In this document: in pieces, positions 35,001 through 47,600 of the stretch | Position numbering within the stretch: the first letter of the stretch is position 1 | How the letters are laid out: every line of letters starts with the position of its first letter | DNA from: Chrysaora quinquecirrha | Lineage: Eukaryota; Cnidaria; Scyphozoa; Semaeostomeae; Pelagiidae | Length of the DNA stretch: 64,000 bases | Direction of reading: 5' to 3' | NCBI GenBank assembly: GCA_014526335.1 | Contig: JACTAT010000006.1 | Location: forward strand, 2,248,738 to 2,312,737 | Program-made: the position numbers and the translations under genes | The notes under the pieces: generated by a model | The model's database searches: none | Told to the model about the DNA's origin: nothing | Seen by the model: the letters and a program-made list of their open reading frames with translations, nothing else

Positions 35001-38000
35001 CAAGTCCTATTAAGTGCTGTAAGTCCAGTAAGAATTGTACACTCAGAACATTCTGCAACCCATTCAAAGGATCTGTGTCGCACCAAAAATTTTTAATATT
35101 TCTGAATTTTCATGTCCTTGCAATTGCAATGCCAAATACCTGGGTTGCATTTCCCAAAGATAAGGTGACAAGATAAAGCAAGTGTTTATCAGAATAAAAT
35201 GCAAGCAAAGAGAGCAACAAATCTAAGTCGCTCGTCTTTTAAGGCAAGCGATCACCTGTGCCCGCCTCGTCACTCTCCTCAAATGCTCCAGATGAGCTGT
35301 CATCGCTCCCCTTGATATCAAATAACCAAAAAACTGCCCGTCTTATTCATTACCAGACAGACAGGAGTCTCTGGCCTTAATCTTTAAATAGACTAATTTT
35401 TTTAATCTCCTTATCCTCATAAAAATTTGTGTATGATTTATTTTTTGTTTCCGAATTTTAAAATTGGTCTCAATTAGTTTAAATAAGTGTTCTTGTTGTC
35501 AAAAACATTGTTTTCTTCTGTTTATTACTGTATTGTACACTCTAACATTGACTTGGAGATAAAAAACCGCCCCCCTAAATTTTCCAAGAAGAGCTATTGC
35601 TGCTCACCTACTAAAATCTTCCTGGCGAGGCCTTAACAAATCAACATTCCCAAACATCATAGGACAGCATATGCAGGGTCAGGTGAGTCAGCCTGGTTGT
35701 GCAGAGAATTACAGTGAGGACTGGCTTCAAATATTGGAGATCTTTGCTTCATTTAGGGGTTTTGGAATCTATCCAAATCAAAACCAAAGGCCCGCTCTAG
35801 GAATATGAGTTTATTTTCTCTCTTCAACTCTTCATTTAATTCTGTTGTCTTCCCACTGTATCCTGCAAACTGATTGGTGCTTGAGTGTATCTGCCTTCCT
35901 TATAAATGTATCATCATATCAAATTAACTCTAATTTCAATTTTATTTCCTTTTTTCTTGTTTTAGGATTCCTTTTTAGTATTAGGTGTTGCATTCAAGAA
36001 AACTTTCTCATATGCTGGTTTTGAGATGCAACCAAAGAAATATAAAAATCCGAAAATTGCTCTTCTCAATAATGAGCTTGAGTTGAAAGCAGAAAAGACA
36101 AATGCAGAGATTAGAGTTGATAGTGTAGAGGTAGGTGAATCATTTTCCAGATTTATCCAATTGAATATTGCCTCCTCCAAGATTTGAATTATGTAAGGGA
36201 CCATGTCCATTGAGTGTCTTAAAAGATGTATATTTTAGACATTTTCCTCATCCAATTAGACCATCTGAAAGTCTAATCAGATATAACAACAAAATTCAAC
36301 TACCATCTAAAATAATTTGATGTATTCTAAACCTGTCAGCGTTAAAATTTTGACACTGCCCCTAATAAATGTCCTCTCTTAACCCCCTTCTCATAAATGC
36401 ACCTCTTAAAAGGTGATGACAGTTTTCTAACTAACCCAATAAGGTTAAAAAGTCAGGATTATTATGAAGAAGGTTTAAAAACAGGCTTTCTTGAGGCATC
36501 TTTCCTTTTGACCCAAGGAATGTCTGCCTCTTGGAAACAGAGCCCCCTGGAAGATTCAAGTGTCAGATATTACTACTTCATATAATATATCAAATTGAAG
36601 TACCCATTATGATGGTCTCTTTGGCAAATTTTGTTAGGGTTTTAAACATGATTTTTTCATTTGTGCCTATAGGAATATCAAAATATTGTTGATGCAGAAT
36701 GGAATATATTATATGAGAAACTTGAAAGTATTGTCAAAAGTGGAGCAAAAGTAGTTTTGTCAAAATTGCCCATTGGAGATGTTGCAACACAATACTTTGC
36801 TGACAGGTAAGACGTGGTATCTTTTGCAGGGTTAATGCATAGCCAGTTCAGGTAATTATTGAGAGGGTCCAAAGAGGGTCAACCTAAGTCAATGAGGTTA
36901 TAAATAAGTAGAAAGTAGGTCAATGAGTCCCCAGGGGCTCTTCTTTCATTAGCTGCTTCCTGAAGGAGGAGGTGGGGGCCATTCCTTTCCAAGATCTGGA
37001 GACCCCTTACCCTCATTTCTTTTATCCTGTGTGTCAAGCAAAGAGGCAATGAGTTGGCATTATTGAACTCTTTGCTATGACTCGGCCTTGGCTTGAACTC
37101 AAGATCTGGGGACTCATTGAAGAATTCAAATTGAATACTGTACTGCTAGACCAGAGAAAAGCTTTGTAGTCTATACATGTCTGTATGTATGACACAGAGC
37201 TACAAATTTTAACACCTGCTTTATTTTAGAGACATTTTCTGTGCCGGAAGAGTGGTGGAAGAAGATCTAAAAAGGACAATGAAAGCATGTGGTGGATCAA
37301 TTCAAACAAGCGTCCAAAATCTTACAGAATCTGTTTTGGGCACATGCGAAGACTTTGAAGAGGTTCAGATTGGTGGGGAAAGGTGAATAGCTTTATACTT
37401 GCAAAGTTAGGCCTATTTCATGCCTCGATTCAGTTGTAAACTTTTACCTTTGCCCTAGGCCCTGAATTTAATATGTTCCAAGTGACGACTCTTTCCTTAA
37501 AATTTCTTAATCTTTGATGGAAGTTCTATTTCTTTCACACAAGTCCTTAGAAATCTTTTTATCTTAAATGGAAATTTTCTACCCCTTCTTTAAAGGTGAA
37601 ATTCCACTTGATATGTTGATAATGTACAAAAATGCTGGTAGCTTCTGGCTTTTGATTAACAAATGCTTGGTCAGCAAAAGAAATGCCAGATCAATGATGA
37701 TTTTTTATTGCTGTTCACACTCTAAAATAACCGTGTTGACAATATAAAAACACATTCTGAGATCTGGTATAACAAATTGTTTTTATGCATTGATGATGCA
37801 AGATGCAAAGTGCAGTGTTTAAGATGCAAGATTATCTGATGTGATATATTGTAATGTTTTTCATCAGGTATAATCTGTTTACTGGTTGCCCAAATGCAAA
37901 AACGTGCACGTTTATCCTACGTGGTGGAGCAGAGCAATTTATGGAAGAAACAGAAAGATCTTTACATGATGCTATCATGATTGTGAGAAGAGCTCTGAAG

Positions 38001-40057
38001 GTTAGATAACGTTAAGGTTTTTCTGTCATTTATGCCCATGTATCGATGTTCTGCGGTCGTGAAGATTGGTTGTTGAATGCTGCTAGGATGAATTTGAAGG
38101 GGCTCCGACGTCGTCATCAAACCCATCTAGCTATGGATGTCAGTAGTCAAGTCAGTATCGTCGAGGCTCGAGCACCAATCACCGCATCATCACAGGCATA
38201 TGCAACGTCAAGGTCTCCTGGGTTCAGCTACTTCTGAGATCCTAGCGACTGGCGCTAAAAACACCATTTTACGTTAACATTGGTTACGTGAATCAGCATC
38301 ACCCATCTTTTCCGTACCGTATTTCCTCGATTAATCGCCCATGGTGTTTATTTAAAAGTCTGTGTCAAAGAGGAGCAGTGATTTGAAAACTTGCAAAGTA
38401 AAATAACCTTCTGAAGAAAAGTAAGATTTGGAGCAACTGGTAAAATATGTCTCTTGATTCGTCCCATGAAGATCTTGCGCATACACTATAAATTAAGGTT
38501 GTCAGGGACCAATCTAACAGTTCACTTCAACGAGGACCCTTATTCGAAGGTGAAGGTGAAATGGTGTTTTAGCGCTAGGATCTCAGTAGTAGGTTAACTA
38601 ATTGAGACCTCGACCCTGGCTGTGACGCTACCGTGGCTGGGCTCGAACCCTGACCACACTGAGCTTCTGACACCACGAGTCAGCTGGATTACACCACGAC
38701 GCCACAGCACCTTCAGGAGGGAATGAGGGAGCCTATTCAAATAAAAACAGTAGTCGTCAGTTGAATTATTGTTTTTTCATAGAACGATGCCGTTGTGGCA
38801 GGCGGTGGTGCCATTGAAATGGAATTAAGTCGCTATTTACGTGAACATTCTCGAACAATCGCTGGAAAAGAACAGTTATTAATAGCTGCAATGGCGAAAG
38901 CATTTGAAGTCATTCCACGACAGTTGTGTGATAATGCTGGATTCGATTCAACAGATATTCTCAATAAATTGAGAGAAAACACGCAAAAGGTAGAACTCTT
39001 CATTTAACAAGTAACTTTCAAATGTTTGTTAAACAATGTTTAATCGTTTGGTCAGGGCCTTGGGTGCATTCCAGTTAGCTTGCTTGCCATTTTTGATTTG
39101 CTTTAACTGTTGCACAGTGGTAAAATATTGTTTTTAAAGTGTAATCTTTTCTCTACAGAGTTTCTCTAACCTAGCTTTTCTAAATCTTCTCCAGTTTTAT
39201 CTAAAGCAAGACTTATGCCGACCAACGATACGATAGAACTAACGCCAACTAGTTGTCAGATTCAGGAAAAAGTTACGGTCACACGGTCATTGACCGGCGG
39301 AAAGTCAGTAGAGCAAAGGAAAATATGTTGCCACACCCAAACCTATCACAAAATGCAATACCATCCAGCAACAACTGGAAGCGATTTTTCATTGTTGAGT
39401 AAGGAAGGTTTCCAGCTGGTTAGGGGTATTTTTGTCTGGAGGAAGATTGAACACTTTTGTGGGTTCTGCTAGTTGTAACTGCTAAATTATGTCGACATGT
39501 CAAAAACTAGTCAAGACTTGCAGGATACAGTTGACCGCAGTCGAAAGAGCGCTCATGTCGACTGTGACTGACGGGAATCAGTTGTAAACTAATCTCAGAA
39601 GTTCAGAGCGTGTCCCACTTTCTAGAACTGTACGTCGACTAGTTGCTATCAAAAGGGAAATAGATACCAACTAGCTGCCGGAGCGCTGATGTCAACAGAT
39701 CATCTGATAAATCAATACCCGAAAATCGCCGATTAGCAGTCGGCAACTAGTTCTGACTGCGCACAAGCCTCGATACAAAGTTTTTAATGATATTTGGTTC
39801 CTTGTAGTGTAACTGTGTTTTTCTTTGATTCAGGTGGACTATGGTTCGGTGTTGATATAAACAAGGAAGACATCTCCGATAATTTTGAAGCATTCGTCTG
39901 GGAACCTGCGGTCGTGAAAATCAACGCGATTACTGCCGCATCGGAAGCCTGTTGTTTAGTCCTGTCTGTTGATGAAACTGTTAAAAATCCAAAAGCAAAG
40001 ATGGAGGCACCGCCACCTGGAGGCATCCCTGGTAGAGGCAGACCGATGATGCAGTAA
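32084..40057 (+). CDS. CCT7: CCT7, eta subunit of the TRiC/CCT chaperonin
   Basis: Twelve plus-strand exons: 32084-32116, 32291-32445, 32753-32859, 33648-33773, 34177-34229, 34692-34863, 35966-36130, 36673-36806, 37230-37382, 37868-38000, 38783-38989 and 39834-40057, giving about 553 residues (human 543). CCT7 is one of eight subunits of the cytosolic ring that folds actin, tubulin and WD-repeat proteins using ATP. Seen motifs: LGPRGMDK and ISNDGAT (equatorial domain), [12 protein letters not shown] (nucleotide binding), [82 protein letters not shown] and [10 protein letters not shown]. The tail ends GRGRPMMQ. Exon 2 has one extra A at 32354-32355, and the exon 11-12 junction lacks one base near the A run at 38985. 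AATAAA at 40270 is a good polyadenylation signal. Confidence 0.95.
38190..38270 (+). mobile_element. SINE tail fragment
   Basis: Contains ttctgagatcctagcgactg + gcgctaaaaacaccat, the 3' body of the SINE family, in CCT7 intron 10. The sequence to its left (38046-38190) is not shared with the full SINE copies. Confidence 0.5.
38546..38711 (-). mobile_element. tRNA-derived SINE copy
   Basis: On the minus strand it reads gtgctgtggcgtcgtggtgt, aatccagctgactcgtggtg, the B box agggttcgagccc, gaggtctcaattagttaacc and a tail of caccttcacctt. It is complete with promoter boxes and lies in CCT7 intron 10. Confidence 0.8.
39007..39062. mobile_element. Half copy of foldback family A
   Basis: Only the right end is present: caaatgtttgttaaacaatg + tttaatcgtttggtcagggcctt. 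It directly follows CCT7 exon 11. Confidence 0.65.
39250..39460. repeat. Dispersed repeat, inverted copy at 46615-46800
   Basis: agttacggtcacacggtcat + tgaccggcgg here matches the reverse complement of ccggccaatgaccgtgtgac + cgtaact near 46750. Other shared words are the 'ccacacccaaa' block and the final 'ggtatttttgtctggagg' block. It lies in CCT7 intron 11. Confidence 0.6.
39490..39770. repeat. Dispersed repeat shared with 27190-27440
   Basis: Holds gaaagagcgctcatgtcgac + tgtgactgacgggaatcagt, which is inverted relative to 27395-27430. Words such as gtcgac and cagtcg repeat within it. It lies in CCT7 intron 11. Confidence 0.5.
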
Positions 40058-40410
40058 AATTATGCCATAGGATGATGCAATATTCCATGAAATATCGATG
40101 CTGAAGAAATGCAAATTATTTGACGGCTAAAGAAAAATACTGTTAACTTCATATCGTCATCATTGTAATTTGAGATCATATATTCGAATGTTGATAAAGT
40201 AAAGAATTATGTTGTCTTTTCTTGTCATATTTATTTTCAACTTTCATTATGACAAGTTAGTTTTAGGTCAATAAAATTACATTCGATTCAAGAAATATTT
40301 CACTGCAAATACTGAATTTGTTCCTTTGTCTTTAACTGCTGAAGTCCCAAACGCAAATGGGTTGGTTTGCAAAATCTTGGCGATACATTCCCGTCCATCA
40401 AAAAGTCTTG

Positions 40411-40590
40411 CATCCATTGGGGGCAAAGGTACAGGCACCACAACCTTGGAGCATCCCTGATAGAGGTAGAGTAATGATGCCTTAGAATGATGCCATGATG
40501 CAAAACAAGGGCAACTCGACTAAAAGAATAAAGCAATATGTCGTCTTGAAACAATTTTGCCAGTTTCATTGTGACAAATTTGTTTTCAGA
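40411..40590 (+). pseudogene. Decayed duplicate of the CCT7 terminal exon and 3' UTR
   Basis: From about 40424 the sequence follows the real CCT7 end (from about 39995): gcaaaggtacaggcaccaca, then ggagcatccctgatagaggt + agagtaatgatgcc and a stop, against the functional [14 protein letters not shown]. Downstream parts also match: aatgatgccatgatgcaa, a 'caatatgtcgtctt' block and tttcattgtgacaaatttgt. The copy reads PDRGRVMMP-stop in frame, but with many changes, and lacks the rest of the exon. It looks like an old tandem duplication of the gene's 3' end. Confidence 0.75.
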
Positions 40591-40650
40591 AATTACCTCA
40601 GAAAATTACTTTCAAGTTTTCACTGCAAGACTGTAGCTATCTGTTACATT

Positions 40651-41569
40651 TGTTGTTGAAGAAAGTGAAAAATTTATATTCTTTTTCACTTCCAGAAGAC
40701 CCAAATCGAGTTGAATTCTGATTCCAAATTTCCAAAAATAAAGTTGTCCTTCCTACCAAGGATGATTTAAGATGTTATCCTCTCCACCCTTAGATTGCTG
40801 CTAAGATGTTCTCCCTCCCACCTTTCAGTTACAGTGACTGAAGAGGATGGCGGGAAAAAAGGCGACTGATATTTTTCTTATGTGAATTTTCATTTTTATC
40901 GATCATTGCTCAATGTTTTGATGCAATTAGAGTTCAAGAAAAGAATGGAAATTGCTGCTTTTATTTCACCAAAAGGCTGAAAAGGACAGATGATTGATTC
41001 GCATCAAGCTTTCTTTTTATTCGATTTGCTGGTTGGGCCTAAGTCGATTTTAGGCCTATTTAAATTCTGTACATTGGGTTCACATAATGATAATTTGCTT
41101 CTGATTATTTGTTGTTGAAGAAAGTGAAAAATTTATATTCTTTTTCACTTCCAGAAGACCCAAATCGAGTTGAATTCTGATTCCAAATTTCCAAAAATAA
41201 AGTTGTCCTTCCTACCAAGGATGATTTAAGATGTTATCCTCTCCACCCTTAGATTGCTGCTAAGATGTTCTCCCTCCCACCTTTCAGTTTCAGTGACATT
41301 GAAGAAGATGGCGGGAAAAAAGGCGACTGATATTTTTCTTATGTGAATTTTCATTTTTATCGATCATTGCTCAATGTTTTGATGCAATTAGAGTTCAAGA
41401 AATGAATGGAAATTGCTACTTTTATTTCACTGAAAGGCTGGAAAGGACAGATGATTGATTCGCACCAAGCTTTCTTTTGATTCGATTTGCTGGTTGGGCC
41501 TAAGTCGATTTTAGGCCTATTTAAATTCTGTACATTGGGTTCACATAATGATAATTTGCTTCTGATTGA
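40651..41569. repeat. 459-bp tandem duplication directly upstream of SUPV3L1
   Basis: Copy 1 is about 40651-41109 and copy 2 about 41110-41569. They start tgttgttgaagaaagtgaaa and end attgggttcacataatgata + atttgcttctgatt. Differences are few (for example cagttacagtgactgaagag against cagtttcagtgacattgaag), so the duplication is recent. The second copy ends about 30 bases before the SUPV3L1 start codon, so the promoter or 5' UTR region is probably doubled. Confidence 0.9.
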
Positions 41570-41600
41570 GACAGTCCTAGACTAGTCTTTTGTCTGTTTG

Positions 41601-44600
41601 ATGATGATGTTAAAAAACCTCACCCATCCATGGCTGTGTTGCAAAAAGTGCTTCCTCAATAATGTTTCCCTCTTAAAGAAAAGTTCAAATCGTTGGAACT
41701 TTAAACGTTATTCAGAAAAAGATAAAGTAAAGAAATATGTGTCAAGCTATTACTGCACCAGTTCAAATGGCAATTTGGAACTGAATGGAAATGATGTTGA
41801 ATTTATAGATTATACAGTTTTGCCAAAGGTAAAGACAGATAAGACAAAGAAAATTATTAAAGATGAAGAAGAAACTGCACCATCAGCTTACAGAGAAAAG
41901 CCTATTACTAAGAGTGAGTGGTATCAGGTCGATCAACCTTTACACTGAGCAATGGACTTTTCCAACATTCTTGGTCGTTGTAAAATACTTGCTATTTATC
42001 ATTATTATTTTCACTAAAACAGTCACCAGTGTCAAAATCGGGGGTTTTGGGGCAGAGCCCCCAAATTTACAATCAAATAATTGACAAAATACATGAAAGA
42101 AGTTGTCTGTTGTCTGTTGTCATTTCAGGTTGGGCGAAACGACCACGATGGGTTGGGCGAAACGTCTTAGAGGGCTGGGCAAAAAGGAAGTTGGGCGAAC
42201 TGGAAGTTGGGCGAAACGTCTTGAAAGCAAGTGAGTATGCTCTCGAATTTACATGAGCAATGTTCAACTTTGTTCTTTGTTATGAACGACCGTTATTGCA
42301 GACCTGCATCAAAGCCGATTGTTCCCCAACAATAGGGGTATGGTTTCCTTTTGTTTTAGCCAAAATTGTGCACCAAAGCTCTTTGGTGCACACTGAATTT
42401 ACCACACTGGCAGCAGGCATTGAATGAAGATAAGCATTATGTAGCACTTTGTGTTGAAACATCTTCCAAATTTCAAGGTTGATTGAATAAAAATGTAATA
42501 ATTGTGGTCCACAATGGTCAAGAGTTTTTGTTATAGAGAGTCTTGCAATTTTTTGCCAGGAGTTTAAATCAGCTGAACTTCTTGAGAGTGTGTTTTAATC
42601 AGCTCAACAAGCATGGAAAATCCTGGACACTACTCAGCATTATGCCTGAGACAAGACCTGGATCTAAACACAAGTTTATCATTGGTTAAGTCTTGATTTG
42701 ACTTTCAATTTCATTATGTTTTGACTTTTTTCAGACAGAGTCTCAAGATTCTTAAAGCAGGTTTCTGCCAATAAAGAAACTCTATTCAAGAAGATGAAAC
42801 AAATTGGATTTGAAGGTTAGTCTGTTAATGATGGTAGATGATCAAGATTATCATTATCGCGATAAATAGCGGAATCATTTTCGGGCATACCAGAAAATGA
42901 TTCCGCTATTCATCACAATTTTGAAGTTTTGTACAACTCAAAGACTATAATCATTATCGCATGACGATCAAGAGATTTCCTTATCCCGTGATCATCACAA
43001 GACCCTAAATTTTAATGGATCAATTTTGTCTTAGCTATCACTTTGCTATTTTTCAAGCAGAAACAAGTTGGAAAATTGTTAATGGTATTACAAAAGTTTT
43101 ATACTGTTGAAACATTTAACTGTTTTCCCCCCTTATCTTTTAGAGAACCTATTTATGAAAGCTTTTAAAGAATTCAAAAATAATTTTTGGGATGAATTAG
43201 AAGAAGATGATAATATTAGATATATTTTACAAAATTTTGATTCTAATAATGGTGAGTTCATACTTGATTTTCACTTGATTAGATAATTCTTCACTTAACT
43301 CATTTCCTGGTGGGTGATTAATTTGGCAAATGTGGGGTAAGCATGCCATCAAACTGAAAGCTGTTTTCCCCTGTCTGGAGAAGAATGAAACTGAAACTCA
43401 AAATATCGAAATAATTACCATCGGAAGTTCAAATCAAAGTCAAAGACACTGTTATCAACAATATATTACTATTCAGATTTCTAAATCAGATTTCTAATTC
43501 ACATTATTTTGTTTGTAATTGTTTGTTTTTTCTATTGCAGTGAAATTTGATGATATTTTTAGCTGTTTTAATAATTATATCAAGCAAAGATATCCCACTT
43601 CTGAAATCATAGATGAATTAAAAGCAGTTACTAATCTAGAGAACCCTGCAAATTGGTAAGACTTTCATCTGCTTTAAAGCTTCCTTTCTATATCTTGTCA
43701 AATGATGCTTTATTTTTGCCATTCACAGCAATTCGTTTCTATGGAATATTTTCTTAGAATTTTTCTGTTTAACTTCTATGAATCCTCTCGCTTTATATTC
43801 ACTGTTACTGTAACAATTGACAATATCTTTTCTGCTTACTGGCTTTAGCCCCCCACAGGGGGGTACTCATATGTTTTGCATACGGGAAAGAGCCACCAAA
43901 CAGGGTGTCGTTCTCAATTTTTCAACCACAGTGGACCAGGTATCACTTTTCTTCTTCTGACAGGGTGACAGGGTCTTACTTTTCTTGGTTTGACTCTACG
44001 ACCCTCCGCAACAGATCAACGTTGTGTTATTCAGACAATATGAATAGCCAAATTTGCATTTCTGGTGAAATTCCCTTTCAATACAAAGCACGGTTCATCC
44101 TAGAATCATCAGAAACCTCTTCCATTAGTTTTCCGAGTAATTATTTGAAATAAAACTCCCGTACAGGGTATCATTTTTAGAAACCGACTCCAGGACAGGG
44201 TATCTTTTTTTTATTTTGACTCCAGGACAGGATGACTTTTTTCCGGCGGCACGTCCCCGTATATCAAAAAGTCAAGTGCCCCCGGGCCTCAACCCCAAAT
44301 TATAAGTTTCCTCATTACTTGGTGTTTAAACGGGAACAGATCCGAGTGGATCCGTTCCCCAAAAGGTCACGATAGGCTTTTCGTTTACACGGGTACACAT
44401 GGATCTGTATGGAACGAGATCGTATCTTTCTTCGTACGCTAGAAATGCAGATCCATTTTGATACTTTCCCGATCCGTTCCTGTGTAATCGCAATGAAATT
44501 ATACCAGTATCGTTTCCAATTTTTTTTTCTCGTGTAAACGGAGTCTAAAAGCTGCATTGAGGCCTGCGCTGGTGTATTATTCCCTATTATTTCCTTTTTT

Positions 44601-47600
44601 CGAGCATTCTACCATCTTCTTATTGTTATTAGGTTTATAACTGCAAGAGGAATGAAAAGGAAAATCGTATTCCATGCTGGTCCAACAAACAGTGGCAAAA
44701 CACATCATGCACTTCATCAATTTGAAAAATCCAATTCTGGCATCTATGGTGGACCCCTAAGAATGCTGGCTGTTGAAGTCTATGAAAGAACTAACAAGAA
44801 TGTGCGCGGAAATTGGTATTTTTTAATCCATTACTGGCTGCTACTGCTATCGTCTTACTAAAATCCCATTAGCTATGTTTAATAAAAAGATGATGATCTC
44901 ACCCTAATATCTTCGAAACTGACGGTACGTTTTTTCGGGACCTTTTTCTTTGGGTGTGTTCTTCTAAACCAAATTCTTTTTTCGTTAGTCTTCTTTCTTC
45001 GGAATGTGTGTTTGTCGAAGCCATTTTTCTGAAAACGGCAGGTTTTTGAACTCTGGCTCTCCAAAACCATCTGTCATCAACAGCAGAAGGTTTTCGATAC
45101 TTTCGAGAGACAATCGGTCTGAAGTTCGAAAGAGACTTCCGTTTTACTATTTGCCAGGATACATTCCAAGAATGGGGCTGGAGACGAGGCAAGCAAGAGC
45201 TTTGATGCGAAAGAATTCAGATTTCCAAAATTCATGTTTCTTGAAAATCATGGATTCTGCTTTTGGAAGCATGCTGTTTTCAAAATTCGGAAGGTTTTGG
45301 AGATTGAGAAGAACACGCCTTTTGTCTTCTTTTTTCTGGAGAGATCGAAAGCCCAAGAGATACGAGAGATCGTAAGCCTGCTCTTTTTGACGATTCTCGG
45401 GAAAAGCTCCAAACTCTCCTGACTCCAGAGCTAGAAAATTTAGCAGACCTCAAAGAGAGTCTCATTTTCAAGCCAACTTCTCTTTAGTCTTCAGTTTTTC
45501 AAGAAAGGGTGTCTGGAATGGGAATCCTCCCAGTCTTCTTTTTTCAAAATTCAGAAGAGATAAATGTCGTAAAAGAACGCTAGACTCGCTACAAAAGTCT
45601 CTGTTATGCTCCTCGAATCGACAGGTCGCTAATAACACAGCTGCTCTTTCAAGCTGCCCTGAACAACAACAACAGTTACAAAGAGGGGGAGGCACTGGTG
45701 TAGCCAGTCTATAGAACGCATCTGCACCTTAACTTCATAGTCTCAATCCAGACTCACTACAAAAGTCATAGGCTCCCTCCCCCAGCCTCTTCACACAATT
45801 CAACCGCTCGTAGTAGTTAGTAAATAGTATGAACGGGAAACAAGTGCGATGTGTAGGGGTTGGGGTGGCTCTCATATTTTGTAGGGAGTCTACACCATTG
45901 ATGCCATTTATCGTTTATATTATTTTCATTGTTGTCATGTTTTAGGGTATTTTATGTGACATGATGACTGGAGAACAAAGATTATGGGCAAAAAGTGAAT
46001 TGGAACCATCAAGCCATGTGGCCTGTACTGTCGAAATGTGTAGAAATGCTCAAGAATGTAAGATAAAAAGATATCATTTTGTATTTAATATCCTCTGAGT
46101 TAGTTTCATGAGCTAACTGATTAATTGATTAGCGTGAATAGCTATGCTATATATGTATTTCATCTATTCGATTACCGTCAGTCATTTTTCTTGGACAAAT
46201 CCCTTATAAACATTTTTAATAGCTATAAAATCTATATCCTTCAGAAGCGTTAGTAGAAGTGGAAGCGTTAGAATTTGTCTCAAGACTAGAACTTAACTGC
46301 TAAATTCAAATCTGCGGTCAACATTTCTCTTTGAAGAAATTTTCAAAACCAGGCCCTTTGTGTATTTCATATTCTCTTCTTTGGTCTAAAACAGCACAAT
46401 TTTTGAAAAAGATATTCAACAACATTTCCTGCGTGTCAGAAGCCGGTCACAAGCAAAAAGATTTAACGGGAAGTTTTTTGCGATGTGGCCAAGCAGGACA
46501 ACGTTTTGTTTGACTAGCATATTTTAGATGTTTGATGAGCAATGTTTGATCGTTTGGCCAGAGCCTAACTAACGATTTTCATTATTTTCTTTTATCCAAC
46601 CAACGGGTGTTTTCCAGAGTCCAGAAAAGTGTTTAACCTTCCTCCAGATAAAAATACCCCTAGGTGGAAACCTTCCTCACTTAACAATTAAAAATAGGCG
46701 TGTTTTGGGTGTGGCAAAATATTTTCTATTGTTCTAATGGACCTTCCTCCGGCCAATGACCGTGTGACCGTAACTTTCTCCTGACTCTGGTGTTTTCCAT
46801 CTCCCAAGGCTTTCTTGTAACTGGTCTGTTGTCTCATTGATATGAGCTTCTAAAACGCACTAGTTTCTAGACTCTTTTCTTATTTGGAATGCAACCCTAC
46901 CGGAACCAGATACAATATTTAAAGCAGTATTCATATTCTCTTCTTTGGTCTGTTTATAATTATCGATTGTATTGATATAAGTTGTATAAATTGTAGATGA
47001 CTGTGCCATTCTTGATGAGATTCAGTTGCTGAGAGACAAAGAGCGTGGTTGGGGATGGACAAGTGCGTTTTTAGGTGAGACATTTTTGTTTCTTCTTTTT
47101 ACTTACATACTTTTTATAAAGAACCTAGCTCAAGTCCTTATTCCCAAAGTTCCTTATTTTTGGACCTTTTTCAATCAAAATTACATTTCCAAAAGTTCCT
47201 TAAGAGCTCCTGAAATTTCACATTAAGCTAAATGCCATGAAAATTCCGCAAATGCCATAAAACATCAAAATTATGAATTTTGCTTTTAAAAGTGGCTAGA
47301 AAACATAGTCAAACGCAATGAAGGCAGGAAAATGTTTAATAAAATGTAGAAGTACAATGTCAATCTAAGAGAAGCATGTCTAGTTACTGCTTTGAAGGTT
47401 CTGTGGCGCCGTGGCCTAATCCATCTGGAGTCAGAAGCTCACTGAGGTCGGGATTCGAGCCCCAACTATGGAAGCGTTACAGCCAGGGTCGAGGCCTCGA
47501 TTATTTAACCTACTACTGAGACCCGAGCGAACCCTAAAAACACCATTTCACCTTAGAGCTTTACTCTATGTTTTTTTGAAGCACGATTTCCAATTTTCAG

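Noticed and set aside
45004..45375. Overlapping open frames on both strands in SUPV3L1 intron 5
   Set aside because: No recognisable protein; repeated words suggest a decayed repeat.
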